This document shows positions 7,998 to 16,806 of a stretch of DNA of 23,601 nucleotides, one piece after another. The notes under the pieces were generated by a model. That model did not search any database. It worked only from the letters and a program-made list of their open reading frames with translations, and was not told the DNA's origin. Source of the DNA: Acuticoccus sp038745295 (lineage in GTDB: Bacteria; Pseudomonadota; Alphaproteobacteria; Rhizobiales; Amorphaceae); NCBI GenBank assembly GCA_038745295.1, contig JBCDLN010000019.1:1-23601 (forward strand), read 5' to 3'. Position 1 is the stretch's first letter. Each line of letters begins with the position of its first letter. Position numbers and translations under genes: made by a program.

Positions 7998-9700
7998 AGG
8001 TCCTCTCCAAAGTGCTCAATGAGATGGGCGACAGCGTTGGGGGCAGCTTGGCCGAGACCGCAGATGGAGCTGTCGCGCATCACCTCCATCAGGTCGCCGG
8101 CAAGGCCGGTATCAAAGTCGGGCGATGTGAGGAGGTGCACCATCTTGTCGGTGCCTGAGCGGCAGGGGGTGCACTGGCCGCAGCTTTCATGGCGGAAAAA
8201 GCGCATCAGGTTGGCCGCAGCATCGCGGATGGAATCGCCCTCGCCTAAAATGACCACCGCGTGACTACCGATAAACCCGCCATGGGGTTCAAAGCTGCCA
8301 AAGTCGAGAGGGAGGTGAGCCATGGAGGCTGGCAAGATGCCGCCCGAGGCTCCGCCGGGCAGGAATGCTTTGAAGCTGTGCCCGTCGGCCATGCCGCCGC
8401 AATAATCCTCAATGAGCCGGATGACGGGGATCCCCGCGGGGGCGATTTTCACACCAGGATCGCGCACCCGTCCCGAAACTGAAAAGGACCGGAGGCCCGC
8501 GTGCTGATCGCTCCAACCCTTGGCGGCGAAGGCGTCCGCACCGTGGGCCAAGATTTCCGGCACCCACAGGAGAGTTTCGATGTTGTGGTTCAGCGTGGGG
8601 CGGCCAAAAAGCCCCTCTTGCGCAATATAAGGCGGGCGATGGCGCGGCAGGCCACGCTTGCCCTCAATGGATTCGATCATCGCCGACTCTTCGCCGCAAA
8701 TGTAAGCGCCCGCCCCCCGGCGCAATTCGATGGGCGCGTGGCTTGAAAGCCCAGCGGCGGAAAGCGCGGCAATCTCTCGGCGCAAAATCTCCAGAACGCC
8801 TTGATATTCATCGCGCATATAAAGGTAGATGCGCTCAGCTCCCACCACGTGGGCCGCAATCAGCGCGCCCTCAAACATCAGGTGAGGCTTTCGCTCCAGC
8901 CAGTAGCGGTCTTTGAAGGTGCCCGGCTCGCCCTCGTCACCGTTGATGGTCATCAGGCGAGGGCCGTCATAGCTGCGCACGATCCCCCACTTGCGGCCAG
9001 CAGGAAACCCCGCGCCGCCAAGACCTCTCAGGCGCGCGTCGGACAGTGTTGCCATCACCGCATCGTCAGAAAGATCGCCGCGCAAACACTGTTTGAGGAT
9101 TTGGTAGCCGCCATCCGCCAGATAGGCATCGAGGGGCTGATAAGGGGCAACGTAAGGGGATAGAGGCGCCTTGAACTCCTCGGTGAGCAACTTGGCAAGC
9201 TCAGATGTGGTGGCGTTGCCCACCGCGCGAGCGCCCACTTGTGCAGCAGGCGCCTCATCACACCGGCCAATACAGGGGACGCGTTCGATCACCACGTCGC
9301 TTGAGCCTAGCGCTGCCTGCGCCTCCGCAATGAGGGTATCGGCGCCAGCCATCTCGCAAGATAGGCTCTCGCACACCCTAATACGCGCCTTTGGCGGCGG
9401 TGCCGCCCCCTCATGGCGCACGTCGAAATGGTGGTAAAAGCTTGCAACGCTGTGGACCTCTGCCTGCGACAGCCGCATCAGGTCGGCAAGGGCAGCGATG
9501 TGGCGCACATGGATGGCGCCTGTCCCGTCCTGGATGAGGTGGAGCGCTTCGATGAGAAGGTCGCGCTCCAAAGGCAGATCCCCTAAGAGGGTGCGGACCT
9601 CCTTGAGGGAAACGTCGTTGACCTGGCGGCCCTTCGGTGCGCCAAGGTTTCGCCGCGCCACCTTTCGCCGTTCAGGCTTTGCGATGAGTGTGGTGCTCAT
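7994..9700 (-). CDS. fdhB: NAD-dependent formate dehydrogenase, fused FdsG-FdsB (NuoE-NuoF-like) NADH-forming subunit
   Basis: This subunit takes electrons from the catalytic subunit and reduces NAD+ through FMN. Residues about 25-165 are a NuoE-like thioredoxin-fold [2Fe-2S] domain with Cys110, Cys115, Cys143 and Cys147 (CESLSC and CIGRC). Residues about 185-568 are NuoF-like, with the FMN/NADH glycine-rich segments GLGGAGFPAGRKWG (227-240) and NGDEGEPGTFKDR, GAGAYICGEESA (329-340), and a C-terminal [4Fe-4S] at Cys507, Cys510, Cys513 and Cys547. In the Fds enzymes of Cupriavidus and Rhodobacter these are two proteins, FdsG and FdsB. Here they are one 568-aa chain, as in Methylobacterium Fdh1B. 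The ATG at 9700 is preceded directly by a tandem 10-bp repeat with AAGGCGG, a modest ribosome site. It is the first gene of the minus-strand operon. Confidence 0.95.
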   Translation of the reverse strand: MSTTLIAKPERRKVARRNLGAPKGRQVNDVSLKEVRTLLGDLPLERDLLIEALHLIQDGTGAIHVRHIAALADLMRLSQAEVHSVASFYHHFDVRHEGAAPPPKARIRVCESLSCEMAGADTLIAEAQAALGSSDVVIERVPCIGRCDEAPAAQVGARAVGNATTSELAKLLTEEFKAPLSPYVAPYQPLDAYLADGGYQILKQCLRGDLSDDAVMATLSDARLRGLGGAGFPAGRKWGIVRSYDGPRLMTINGDEGEPGTFKDRYWLERKPHLMFEGALIAAHVVGAERIYLYMRDEYQGVLEILRREIAALSAAGLSSHAPIELRRGAGAYICGEESAMIESIEGKRGLPRHRPPYIAQEGLFGRPTLNHNIETLLWVPEILAHGADAFAAKGWSDQHAGLRSFSVSGRVRDPGVKIAPAGIPVIRLIEDYCGGMADGHSFKAFLPGGASGGILPASMAHLPLDFGSFEPHGGFIGSHAVVILGEGDSIRDAAANLMRFFRHESCGQCTPCRSGTDKMVHLLTSPDFDTGLAGDLMEVMRDSSICGLGQAAPNAVAHLIEHFGEDL

Positions 9701-9720
9701 CGCCTTGGTCCGCCTTGGTC
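9701..9720. repeat. Perfect 10-bp tandem duplication next to the fdhB start codon
   Basis: CGCCTTGGTC occurs twice in a row on the plus strand (9701-9710 and 9711-9720). In the minus-strand mRNA this gives two GGACCAAGGCG-type copies directly before the start codon. The upstream copy places AAGGCGG at a usable distance, and the downstream copy is too close. It may affect translation initiation. Confidence 0.85.
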
Positions 9721-9747
9721 CCCTTCAAGGTGGGCGTCGCCGGTGTC

Positions 9748-9761
9748 CCAGAGCGCTCTGG
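9748..9761. promoter_or_regulatory. 14-bp perfect palindrome in the fdh leader (candidate operator)
   Basis: CCAGAGCGCTCTGG is a perfect 14-bp dyad about 50 nt upstream of the fdhB start codon, downstream of the predicted promoter. It could be a regulator binding site or an mRNA hairpin. No regulator gene is in the window to match it with. Confidence 0.4.
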
Positions 9762-9853
9762 CGGCGCCAAGTACCAGGCTTTGCTGATAAAGCCGCTGGC
9801 CGGACAGCGAACCGCTGCGGGGGATGGGACACGCATACATGGGCTTTGCGCCG

Positions 9854-9882
9854 TTTATAATCGTTCAATGGTGTAGTGTAAG
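9854..9882 (-). promoter_or_regulatory. Predicted sigma-70-type promoter for the fdhBA operon
   Basis: On the minus strand, CTTACA (plus-strand TGTAAG, 9877-9882) is followed after 17 nt by TATAAA (plus-strand TTTATA, 9854-9859). This is 4/6 and 5/6 agreement with the consensus at ideal spacing, in a locally AT-rich patch. Transcription would start near 9847, giving a leader of about 147 nt that contains the 9748-9761 palindrome and the tandem repeat. Confidence 0.45.
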
Positions 9883-10010
9883 CGTTGTTGGGGGGGTGTT
9901 CGTCAAGCGGATTTGGCCGCACGGGTGTGTGAGGGCAGTGCTGGCTTTGCATGTGGCTGAGATCTGGCGTTGACCTGTGCGCAGCGATAGCAGCGGCCGG
10001 AAGAGACGAA

Positions 10011-10025
10011 GAGAAAACGTTTCTC
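10011..10025. promoter_or_regulatory. Dyad GAGAAA-N3-TTTCTC (candidate operator)
   Basis: A perfect 6-bp dyad with a 3-nt centre containing AACGTT. It lies in the middle of the divergent region, about 175 nt upstream of the fghA start. A binding role is inference from symmetry and position only. Confidence 0.3.
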
Positions 10026-10063
10026 GCTGCGCGCTGATCGTACGCGCTGAGCATCTGGGCTGA

Positions 10064-10082
10064 GCGGCAAAGCCGTTGCCGC
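10064..10082. promoter_or_regulatory. Perfect 7-bp inverted repeat upstream of fghA
   Basis: GCGGCAA and TTGCCGC flank the 5-nt centre AGCCG. It lies about 118 nt before the fghA start codon. It could be an operator or an RNA hairpin. No T-run follows, so a terminator is unlikely. Confidence 0.35.
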
Positions 10083-10199
10083 AACCGCGACCCTTCACCG
10101 GCCTTCACACCTGGACAAAAACCGGGGTGTGCCGCACACCGCAGCCCATGAGCCCGACCTGCTTGACCCATCGGCCAAGCGCCAACCAGAGACCACCCC

Positions 10200-11036
10200 A
10201 TGGACATCATCTCCCGCGTACGCGCCTTCGGCGGTGAACAGCTTGTCTGCCGCCATGCGTCCCAGGTCACAGGCACGCCGATGACGTTTGCCGTCTACCT
10301 CCCGCCACAGGCGCGTTTGGGGCCATGTCCGGTGCTTTGGTATTTGTCAGGCCTCACCTGTACCCACGCCAACGTTATGGAAAAGGGCGAATACCGAAGG
10401 ACCGCTGCCGAGCTTGGGCTCATCATCGTGTGTCCCGATACGAGCCCACGCGGCGAAGGTGTCGCCGACGACGACGCGTACGATCTTGGCCAAGGCGCCG
10501 GGTTTTACGTGGATGCCACAATGGCGCCTTATGCCCCCCATTTTCAGATGCGCAGCTACGTGGAAACGGAGCTCCCGCACGTGGTGGAGGCTGCGTTTGC
10601 GGTAGACCTCACGCGTCAGGGTATTTTCGGACACTCCATGGGCGGGCACGGCGCACTCACAATCGGACTCAACAATGCTGATCGGTTTCGTGCTGTCTCC
10701 GCGTTCGCGCCCATTGTGGCGCCATTGCAGGTGCCCTGGGGACAAAAGGCGCTCACCGCCTATCTTGGCGGCGAGCGTGAGACCTGGCGCCAGTACGACG
10801 CGCTCGCCCTCATCGAAGACGGCGCGCGGGTGAAAGAGATCCTGGTGGACCAAGGCGATGCTGACACGTTTTTAGCGAGCCAACTTCAGCCAGAAAAGCT
10901 CCGCACAGCCTGTCATGCTGCCGGCATAGACCTCACCTTGCGCCTCCAGGAGGGCTACGATCACTCCTACTACTTCATTTCAACCTTCATGGCCGATCAC
11001 CTTGTCTGGCATGCGGAACGGCTCAGCACACCCTGA
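10200..11036 (+). CDS. fghA: S-formylglutathione hydrolase
   Basis: Hydrolyses S-formylglutathione to formate and glutathione, the step before formate dehydrogenase in glutathione-dependent formaldehyde detoxification; it is cytosolic. Its 278 aa is the usual length. It belongs to the esterase D / alpha-beta-hydrolase family. Visible features are WYLSGLTCTHANVMEKG near residue 47 (oxyanion and substrate region), PDTSPRG near 79, the nucleophile elbow GHSMGGHG with Ser146, catalytic Asp222 in QGDADTFL, and His255 in GYDHSYYF. It is transcribed divergently from the formate dehydrogenase operon, so the product of this enzyme is the substrate of its neighbour. The upstream partner, S-(hydroxymethyl)glutathione dehydrogenase, is not in the window. 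The ATG at 10200 has only a weak purine-rich site (AGAGACC) before it. Confidence 0.95.
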   Translation: MDIISRVRAFGGEQLVCRHASQVTGTPMTFAVYLPPQARLGPCPVLWYLSGLTCTHANVMEKGEYRRTAAELGLIIVCPDTSPRGEGVADDDAYDLGQGAGFYVDATMAPYAPHFQMRSYVETELPHVVEAAFAVDLTRQGIFGHSMGGHGALTIGLNNADRFRAVSAFAPIVAPLQVPWGQKALTAYLGGERETWRQYDALALIEDGARVKEILVDQGDADTFLASQLQPEKLRTACHAAGIDLTLRLQEGYDHSYYFISTFMADHLVWHAERLSTP

Positions 11037-11258
11037 GCCGCCAAACCTGCCCGAGCATCACACCGTGGCGGGGCACCACTGGCGGAGCGCCTTTCGCGGC
11101 TGGGTTTGGGCCCGTCAGGACGGTTTGGCGCAGGTCTCAGCGCACGCATGATTGCCAAAGGACGTGCACAAATCCCTTTAATGCGTTATAAAAAAATTAA
11201 CCATGGGCCTAAGGCAGGAATACTCCAAGTCATCCAATGGTGGGCCTGCTTAGCCTGA
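11037..11258. other. Intergenic region fghA to glycosyltransferase gene
   Basis: This 222-nt stretch is without a gene. Near the fghA stop, CGCCAAACC (11039-11047) is complementary to GGTTTGGCG (11122-11130), a 9-bp inverted repeat separated by 74 nt. GGTTTGG also occurs at 11103-11109. The distal part, about 11150-11200, is AT-rich and promoter-like. Confidence 0.5.
11165..11192 (+). promoter_or_regulatory. Predicted promoter for the glycosyltransferase-TPR gene
   Basis: TGCACA (11165-11170) and TATAAA (11187-11192) are separated by 16 nt in a patch with a seven-A run, unusual for this GC-rich sequence. Transcription would begin near 11199, upstream of both candidate start codons (11259 and 11304). 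Confidence 0.4.
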
Positions 11259-14200
11259 GTGTCTCCAATCATCGCCAAGAAGAATTCATCTGATCTGATC
11301 ACTATGCATACAACGGTTGATTTGAGCGCATGGCGCCTTGATGTTGCCGGTGGCGTCGTGCGAATGCCCACGCGCCGGCAATCCATGAGGCCCCATAACT
11401 TTGAAGACCGGTTCGATTGCGAAACAGTATTCTTTGATGTGTTTTGGGATGCTGCTTACGAGACTGTCATCTTCACGGCGGCGCCATTCCTCAACCTTGA
11501 TGATGACCTTGGCCTCACGGTCCGAGCCATGCCCAGCGGCACGCTCTGCCAGCTCGACTATGACCCCAACCCCCACTTCGCCCGGTATCGCACCGTGCCG
11601 CCCAAAGGCACCGTCGGCTTTGAGATCGACAGCCGCGCCGGCCGTGTGGTCTTGCCCATCCAGCCCAGCTTGGCGCGGGTGTTTGAGGGCCGCAAAGCCA
11701 TCTACACCCTGCAAAAAGATAACGATCTTCTCTGGATTCGCGACTGGGCGTACTTTTATGCCAAGGAGCACGGGGCGGACGCGGCCATCATCTATGACAA
11801 CGGGTCCACCCGGTACTCATGCGCGGAAGTCGCCAACGTTTTGGATGCTGTGCCCGGCATCGAAGAGGTGGCGGTGGTGGATTGGCCTTTCCCTTATGGG
11901 GCGTTCGATCTGCGTGAAACACTCAGCTTCAATCTGATCGATTCCATCTACTGCCAGTTTGCAGGCTTTGACCATGTTTTCAGACGCCTTGCCCCGACCG
12001 CGGCAGGCCTTGTCAACGTCGACCTTGATGAACTGATGGTGCGGCGTGGCGCGCGCACCATTTTTGATGCTGCCGAAGAAAGCCCCACGGGATGCGTGCG
12101 GGTGTTTGGCTATTGGTGCGAAAACACCCGCTCCCCGGAAGACGCAGCTCTACCCCAACGGCGCCACCGGCAATTTACCTATCTGCAGCACCCCGAACCG
12201 CGGGTGTGCGAAGCCAAGTGGGGAATTGCGCCTCAAAAGGTGTCCGACAACATCATCTTTGAGGTGCACCGGTTCCTGAACAGCTATTCCCCCTTTGCAG
12301 CGGACATGACGCTGTTCCACTTCCGCGGCATCAACACCATGTGGGACCACGATCGTGCCCTGTTTGATCCGCGCGCTGTGGAGCATGTGGCGAGCGAGGA
12401 CAACCATCGCCAGCATCCGCTGCTGGCGGAGGCGATGGCGCGGGTGTTTGATGGTGATGACGGCGAAACGCTGCCTCAGCGGGCCCCGGCGCGCGCGGAC
12501 ATGGCGGGCCATATCGCCAGGGTCAAGGCCGGCCGCGCCGCTGCGGCGGGCGACACCGATCGGGCGATCGCCCTCACGCGGGAGGCCATTGCGCAGGACG
12601 GCACCGTCCAAAGTTACTATGAATTTTTAGCCCAATGTCTTGATAAGGCGGGTGGGCGAGAGGCTGATGCGCAGGCCGCCCGCGGCGAAGCTGCAAAGGT
12701 GAGGGAGGCCGATTTCGGCTTTCACTACCAGGCCGGCGCGCGCAAGCTCATTTTGGAAAGCCCCAGCGCTGCCAAGGAGCACTACGAAAAAAGTATGCTC
12801 ATGGCGCCGGAGGAGCCGGCGCCGCTGCGCCGCTGGGTGCTTTGCATGCGCGAAGACAAAGAGTTTGAAACGTTGGTTAAGCTGGCGCCCGAGGCGATCA
12901 AGCGCGCGCCTGATGCCATCATGGCAGGGTTCCTCTACCAAGCGTTCCATGAGCACGAGTTGGTGGATGAAGCCCACCAGATGCTGCTCGATGCCATTGA
13001 GCTTAGTCCGCGCGATCCCGGTCTTTATGGGATCTTGGCCACCTCCCACATCAGGGCGAGGCGTTTCTTGGAGGCGCGCGAGGCCATCCAAACGGCCTTT
13101 CGCTTGGCAAGCCCCCGTTATGTGGCCGAGCACAACGCCAAGATCCAAGAAGACGGCATGTCCATGTTCGAGTTTCGCGAGTGGAGCGAGGATCTGGGCC
13201 GGCTCGATGAGGTGGCCCTCGCCATCGCCGAAGCGCTCGGTTATCACGATGACGCGCTCAAACATGCCCAAAGAGCGGCCGCCCGCAGCAACAAGATGAG
13301 CGTTCAGCGCAAGGCGGCTGCGGTCATGGACGCGGCTGGAGATCATGCCGGCGCAGCCGCAGCACGCGAGCGCATTAAAGCCATTGTCGCGCAACCCGAA
13401 ATCACCAAGCCCATCTTGGACGCGGGCTGGTGGTCGGTGGAGCGTTGGCGCATGTGGCACGCCGCCAATCAGGTCATCCACCAGATCGACGAAGGCCGCA
13501 TCGAGGAGGCGGAGGCCATCCTTCAAGAAAACCGCGAAAATGACCTCGTCGACGAGCTGATCCTCTTCGAGGCCACACGGCAGTTTAGGCTCGCGGGGGC
13601 GAGCGATGCGGCCATGAGAACCGGCGAGCTCGCGCTGCAAGAGGCCCCGCGCGACAACGATATTCGGGTGTTGTTGGCGCGGATTGTTCTGGACAGGGGC
13701 GATGCTGAGGGCGCGCTTTTGGTGATCGACGGCGCCGAAGAAGACGACCGCAGTTCAACGACCTTACTGTTGATGCGGGCCACTGTGTTGCGGGTGCTGG
13801 GGCGCGACGGTGAGGTGGTGCAGGTGCTGCGACAGGCGCTTCAGCGTGATGCCAAACTCACTGGCGCGCAGACCATGCTGTTTAATGTCCTTTTAAAGGC
13901 GGGACAGTCCGAGGCCGCTTTAGAGGCGGCGCAGGCGGCCATTGCGGCCAACCCCTCGGTGGCTGACCACCATAAGGACGCCGGCCGTGCCCTGTCCGAA
14001 GCAGGAGACTTGGATGGGGCCGTCCGCTGCTACGACCAGGCGCTGGAACTGTCACCGCGGGATGCGGATGTGCTTGTTCTCAAGGCGCGGGCACAAATGA
14101 AACGCGGCGATGGAAGCGCTGCGCTCAAGACTGCCCGAACGGCCGTGAAGTTTGCGCCCAACAACGCGCTGGCACACCTTCTTGTGGGACAGGCCCTCGT

Positions 14201-14444
14201 CAAAGCAGGGCTTGCAGAAAATGCCGTGCCACCATTTAAGCGGTACATGGGACTTGTCGACGACCCGGCCCCGTGGGCGCTCTCTGCCTATGCGCGGGCG
14301 CTTTTGAAAAACAAACGGTTTGATGAGGCTCTGTCCGCCGTGGAACAAGCCATCGCCAAGGGTGACAGCCAAGCGCACGCGGTGAAGGAGCGTATCCTCA
14401 CTGCAAAAGCCCGCGCCCAAGGCGAACCTGCCCAGGCGAAATAA
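11259..14444 (+). CDS. Large glycosyltransferase-TPR protein (GT92/GT2-like N-terminal domain plus long TPR array)
   Basis: This is a two-part protein of 1061 aa. Residues about 40-400 resemble a family 92/family 2-type GT-A glycosyltransferase: LQKDNDLLWIRDW followed by IIYDNGST (about 177-184), the acidic metal-binding-type motif VDLDEL (Asp255, Asp257, Glu258), and a downstream Trp/His-rich catalytic region. Residues about 410-1050 are helical repeats of TPR type, clearest at about 900-1010 (GRALSEAGDLDGAVRCYDQA and following). There is no signal peptide or membrane segment, so it is probably cytoplasmic or peripheral. The two nucleotide-sugar genes downstream suggest polysaccharide or protein glycosylation. 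The start is uncertain: GTG at 11259 and ATG at 11304 are in frame and neither has a good ribosome site. Donor and acceptor are unknown. Confidence 0.8.
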   Translation: MSPIIAKKNSSDLITMHTTVDLSAWRLDVAGGVVRMPTRRQSMRPHNFEDRFDCETVFFDVFWDAAYETVIFTAAPFLNLDDDLGLTVRAMPSGTLCQLDYDPNPHFARYRTVPPKGTVGFEIDSRAGRVVLPIQPSLARVFEGRKAIYTLQKDNDLLWIRDWAYFYAKEHGADAAIIYDNGSTRYSCAEVANVLDAVPGIEEVAVVDWPFPYGAFDLRETLSFNLIDSIYCQFAGFDHVFRRLAPTAAGLVNVDLDELMVRRGARTIFDAAEESPTGCVRVFGYWCENTRSPEDAALPQRRHRQFTYLQHPEPRVCEAKWGIAPQKVSDNIIFEVHRFLNSYSPFAADMTLFHFRGINTMWDHDRALFDPRAVEHVASEDNHRQHPLLAEAMARVFDGDDGETLPQRAPARADMAGHIARVKAGRAAAAGDTDRAIALTREAIAQDGTVQSYYEFLAQCLDKAGGREADAQAARGEAAKVREADFGFHYQAGARKLILESPSAAKEHYEKSMLMAPEEPAPLRRWVLCMREDKEFETLVKLAPEAIKRAPDAIMAGFLYQAFHEHELVDEAHQMLLDAIELSPRDPGLYGILATSHIRARRFLEAREAIQTAFRLASPRYVAEHNAKIQEDGMSMFEFREWSEDLGRLDEVALAIAEALGYHDDALKHAQRAAARSNKMSVQRKAAAVMDAAGDHAGAAAARERIKAIVAQPEITKPILDAGWWSVERWRMWHAANQVIHQIDEGRIEEAEAILQENRENDLVDELILFEATRQFRLAGASDAAMRTGELALQEAPRDNDIRVLLARIVLDRGDAEGALLVIDGAEEDDRSSTTLLLMRATVLRVLGRDGEVVQVLRQALQRDAKLTGAQTMLFNVLLKAGQSEAALEAAQAAIAANPSVADHHKDAGRALSEAGDLDGAVRCYDQALELSPRDADVLVLKARAQMKRGDGSAALKTARTAVKFAPNNALAHLLVGQALVKAGLAENAVPPFKRYMGLVDDPAPWALSAYARALLKNKRFDEALSAVEQAIAKGDSQAHAVKERILTAKARAQGEPAQAK

Positions 14445-14653
14445 GCGGCTTTGACCACTCTGTCCCCTGGGCCCAATCGGCCGCTGGCCGAACCTGGCGC
14501 ACCGTGTCATTTGAAGGAGGCTTAGCCGTCACCAGCGGACACGGCTGGCAGGCGGACCCCAGCCCCGCAATTGATTTCAAAGGCGTCAACACCACTTCGC
14601 CCATAGGACCACGGTCGCCGAGCCGGCCAACGCGACGAGAATGAGGGATCACT
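14445..14653. other. Intergenic region with hairpin and an orphan Shine-Dalgarno-like motif
   Basis: This is a 209-nt gap. TCGGCC-GCT-GGCCGA (14477-14491) is a perfect 6-bp stem 33 nt after the stop of the preceding gene. It may help termination but lacks a T-run. GAAGGAGG at 14513-14520 is a strong Shine-Dalgarno-like sequence, but no ATG, GTG or TTG follows at a suitable distance. A frame from GTG 14504 to TGA 14642-14644 (46 codons) overlaps it and is unrecognised. Confidence 0.5.
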
Positions 14654-15681
<1,028 letters not shown>

Positions 15682-15682
<1 letters not shown>

Positions 15683-16692
15683 TGCCGCGCGCCATCTTAG
15701 TGACTGGCGGGGCGGGCTATGTGGGAAGTCACACCGCAAAGGCGCTGGCGGGGGCAGGCTACCTGCCTGTGGTCTATGATGATTTCCGCCGTGGCAACCG
15801 CTGGGCCGTCAAGTGGGGCCCCCTGGTGGAGGCATCGCTCGAAGACGCTGACGCGCTGTTGAGCGCCATGCGCCGCTACGATGTCGCCGCGGTGATGCAC
15901 TTTGCAGCCTACGCCTATGTGGGCGAATCGATGGCTGATCCATCGCTCTACTTTCGCAACAATGTGGCGAACTCTGCTGGTGTTCTCGACGCGATGGTGG
16001 CTGCAGGGGTGCCGGCCCTTGTCATCTCCTCCACCTGCGCCTCCTATGGGGTACCGCCTGCGATCCCCATTTCAGAGGATATGCCCCTTACCCCCATCAA
16101 CCCCTATGGCGCGTCCAAGGTGATGATGGAGGACATGGCAAAATGGTACGGCCAGGCCCATGGTCTTCGCACGGTTGCGCTGCGCTACTTCAATGCCGCG
16201 GGTGCCGACCCGCAGGGCGAGATTGGCGAATGCCACGACCCCGAGCCTCATATCATCCCGCTCGTCATTGAAGCTGCCCTCGGAACCCGTGACCACATCG
16301 CCATCAACGGCACGGACTATCCCACGCACGACGGCACGGCTGTGCGCGACTATGTGCATGTGAGCGACTTGGCCCGCGCGCATGTGGCAGCCCTTCAGCG
16401 GCTCCTAGAGGGTGGCGACAGCGCCGTCTGCAATTTGGGGACAGGGCGCGGGGTATCGATCCGGCAGATCATCGAATGTGCGAGCGAGGTGTGCGGTCAG
16501 GCGCCAACGGTCAAGCTTGGTCCGCGCCGGCCCGGTGACCCGCCCGAATTGGTGGCTGATCCAGGCCGCGCGCGATCGCTCCTCCATTGGCAGGCGGAGC
16601 GCTCAGACCTTCCCCTTATCATGGGCGATGCTGTGCGCTGGACGAGAGACATTCTGCCTGGAGTGTTGAAAAACGCACCAGCAGGGCGGTGA
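15682..16692 (+). CDS. galE: UDP-glucose 4-epimerase
   Basis: Interconverts UDP-glucose and UDP-galactose (or their N-acetyl or pentose relatives) with bound NAD. Its 336 aa is the normal length. Visible features are VTGGAGYVGSH at the N-terminus (TGGxGxxG-type motif, residues 8-17), HFAAYAYVGESM near 73, SSTCASYG near 117, catalytic Tyr142 and Lys146 in PYGASK, YFNAAGADP, and the C-terminal DGTAVRDYVHVSDLA segment typical of GalE. The gene starts inside the stop codon of the preceding decarboxylase (TGATG). Since that gene probably makes UDP-xylose, this enzyme might instead act as a UDP-xylose/UDP-arabinose 4-epimerase. Sequence inspection alone cannot decide. Confidence 0.88.
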
Positions 16693-16758
16693 AGCTGCCG
16701 CACGCCCCACCGTCACGCCGGCACGATTTCCAAGCGGAGCCTTCTGTTCCCTCAGGCA

Positions 16759-16782
16759 ACCGGCGCTTCAAGCGGCGCCGGT
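16759..16782. terminator. Candidate bidirectional terminator between galE and the LLM gene
   Basis: ACCGGCGC (16759-16766) and GCGCCGGT (16775-16782) form a perfect 8-bp GC-rich stem with an 8-nt loop. It lies between two convergent genes. Neither side has a clear T-run, so strength is uncertain. Confidence 0.45.
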
Positions 16783-16806
16783 GGGGATAGCGCGGCCCGT
16801 CGCGGG

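Larger units (their letters stand above)
9701..10199. other. Divergent control region between formate dehydrogenase and formylglutathione hydrolase genes
   Basis: This 499-nt stretch has no supported gene; the 183-codon minus-strand frame through it is a shadow with no family features. It holds the fdh promoter and leader and several symmetric sequences: GAGAAA-ACG-TTTCTC at 10011-10025, GCGGCAA-5 nt-TTGCCGC at 10064-10082, GGTGTG-CCG-CACACC at 10126-10140, and a direct repeat CGCGCTGA at 10030-10037 and 10043-10050. The length and dyads suggest shared regulation of the C1 genes on either side. I could not pick a convincing fghA promoter. Confidence 0.65.

Noticed and set aside
9725..10276. 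183-codon minus-strand frame across the fdh/fghA control region
   Set aside because: It overlaps the fghA start and the fdh promoter, and its composition is unlike a folded protein.
12627..13640. 337-codon minus-strand frame within the glycosyltransferase-TPR gene
   Set aside because: It is antisense to a continuous TPR coding sequence with no motifs of its own.
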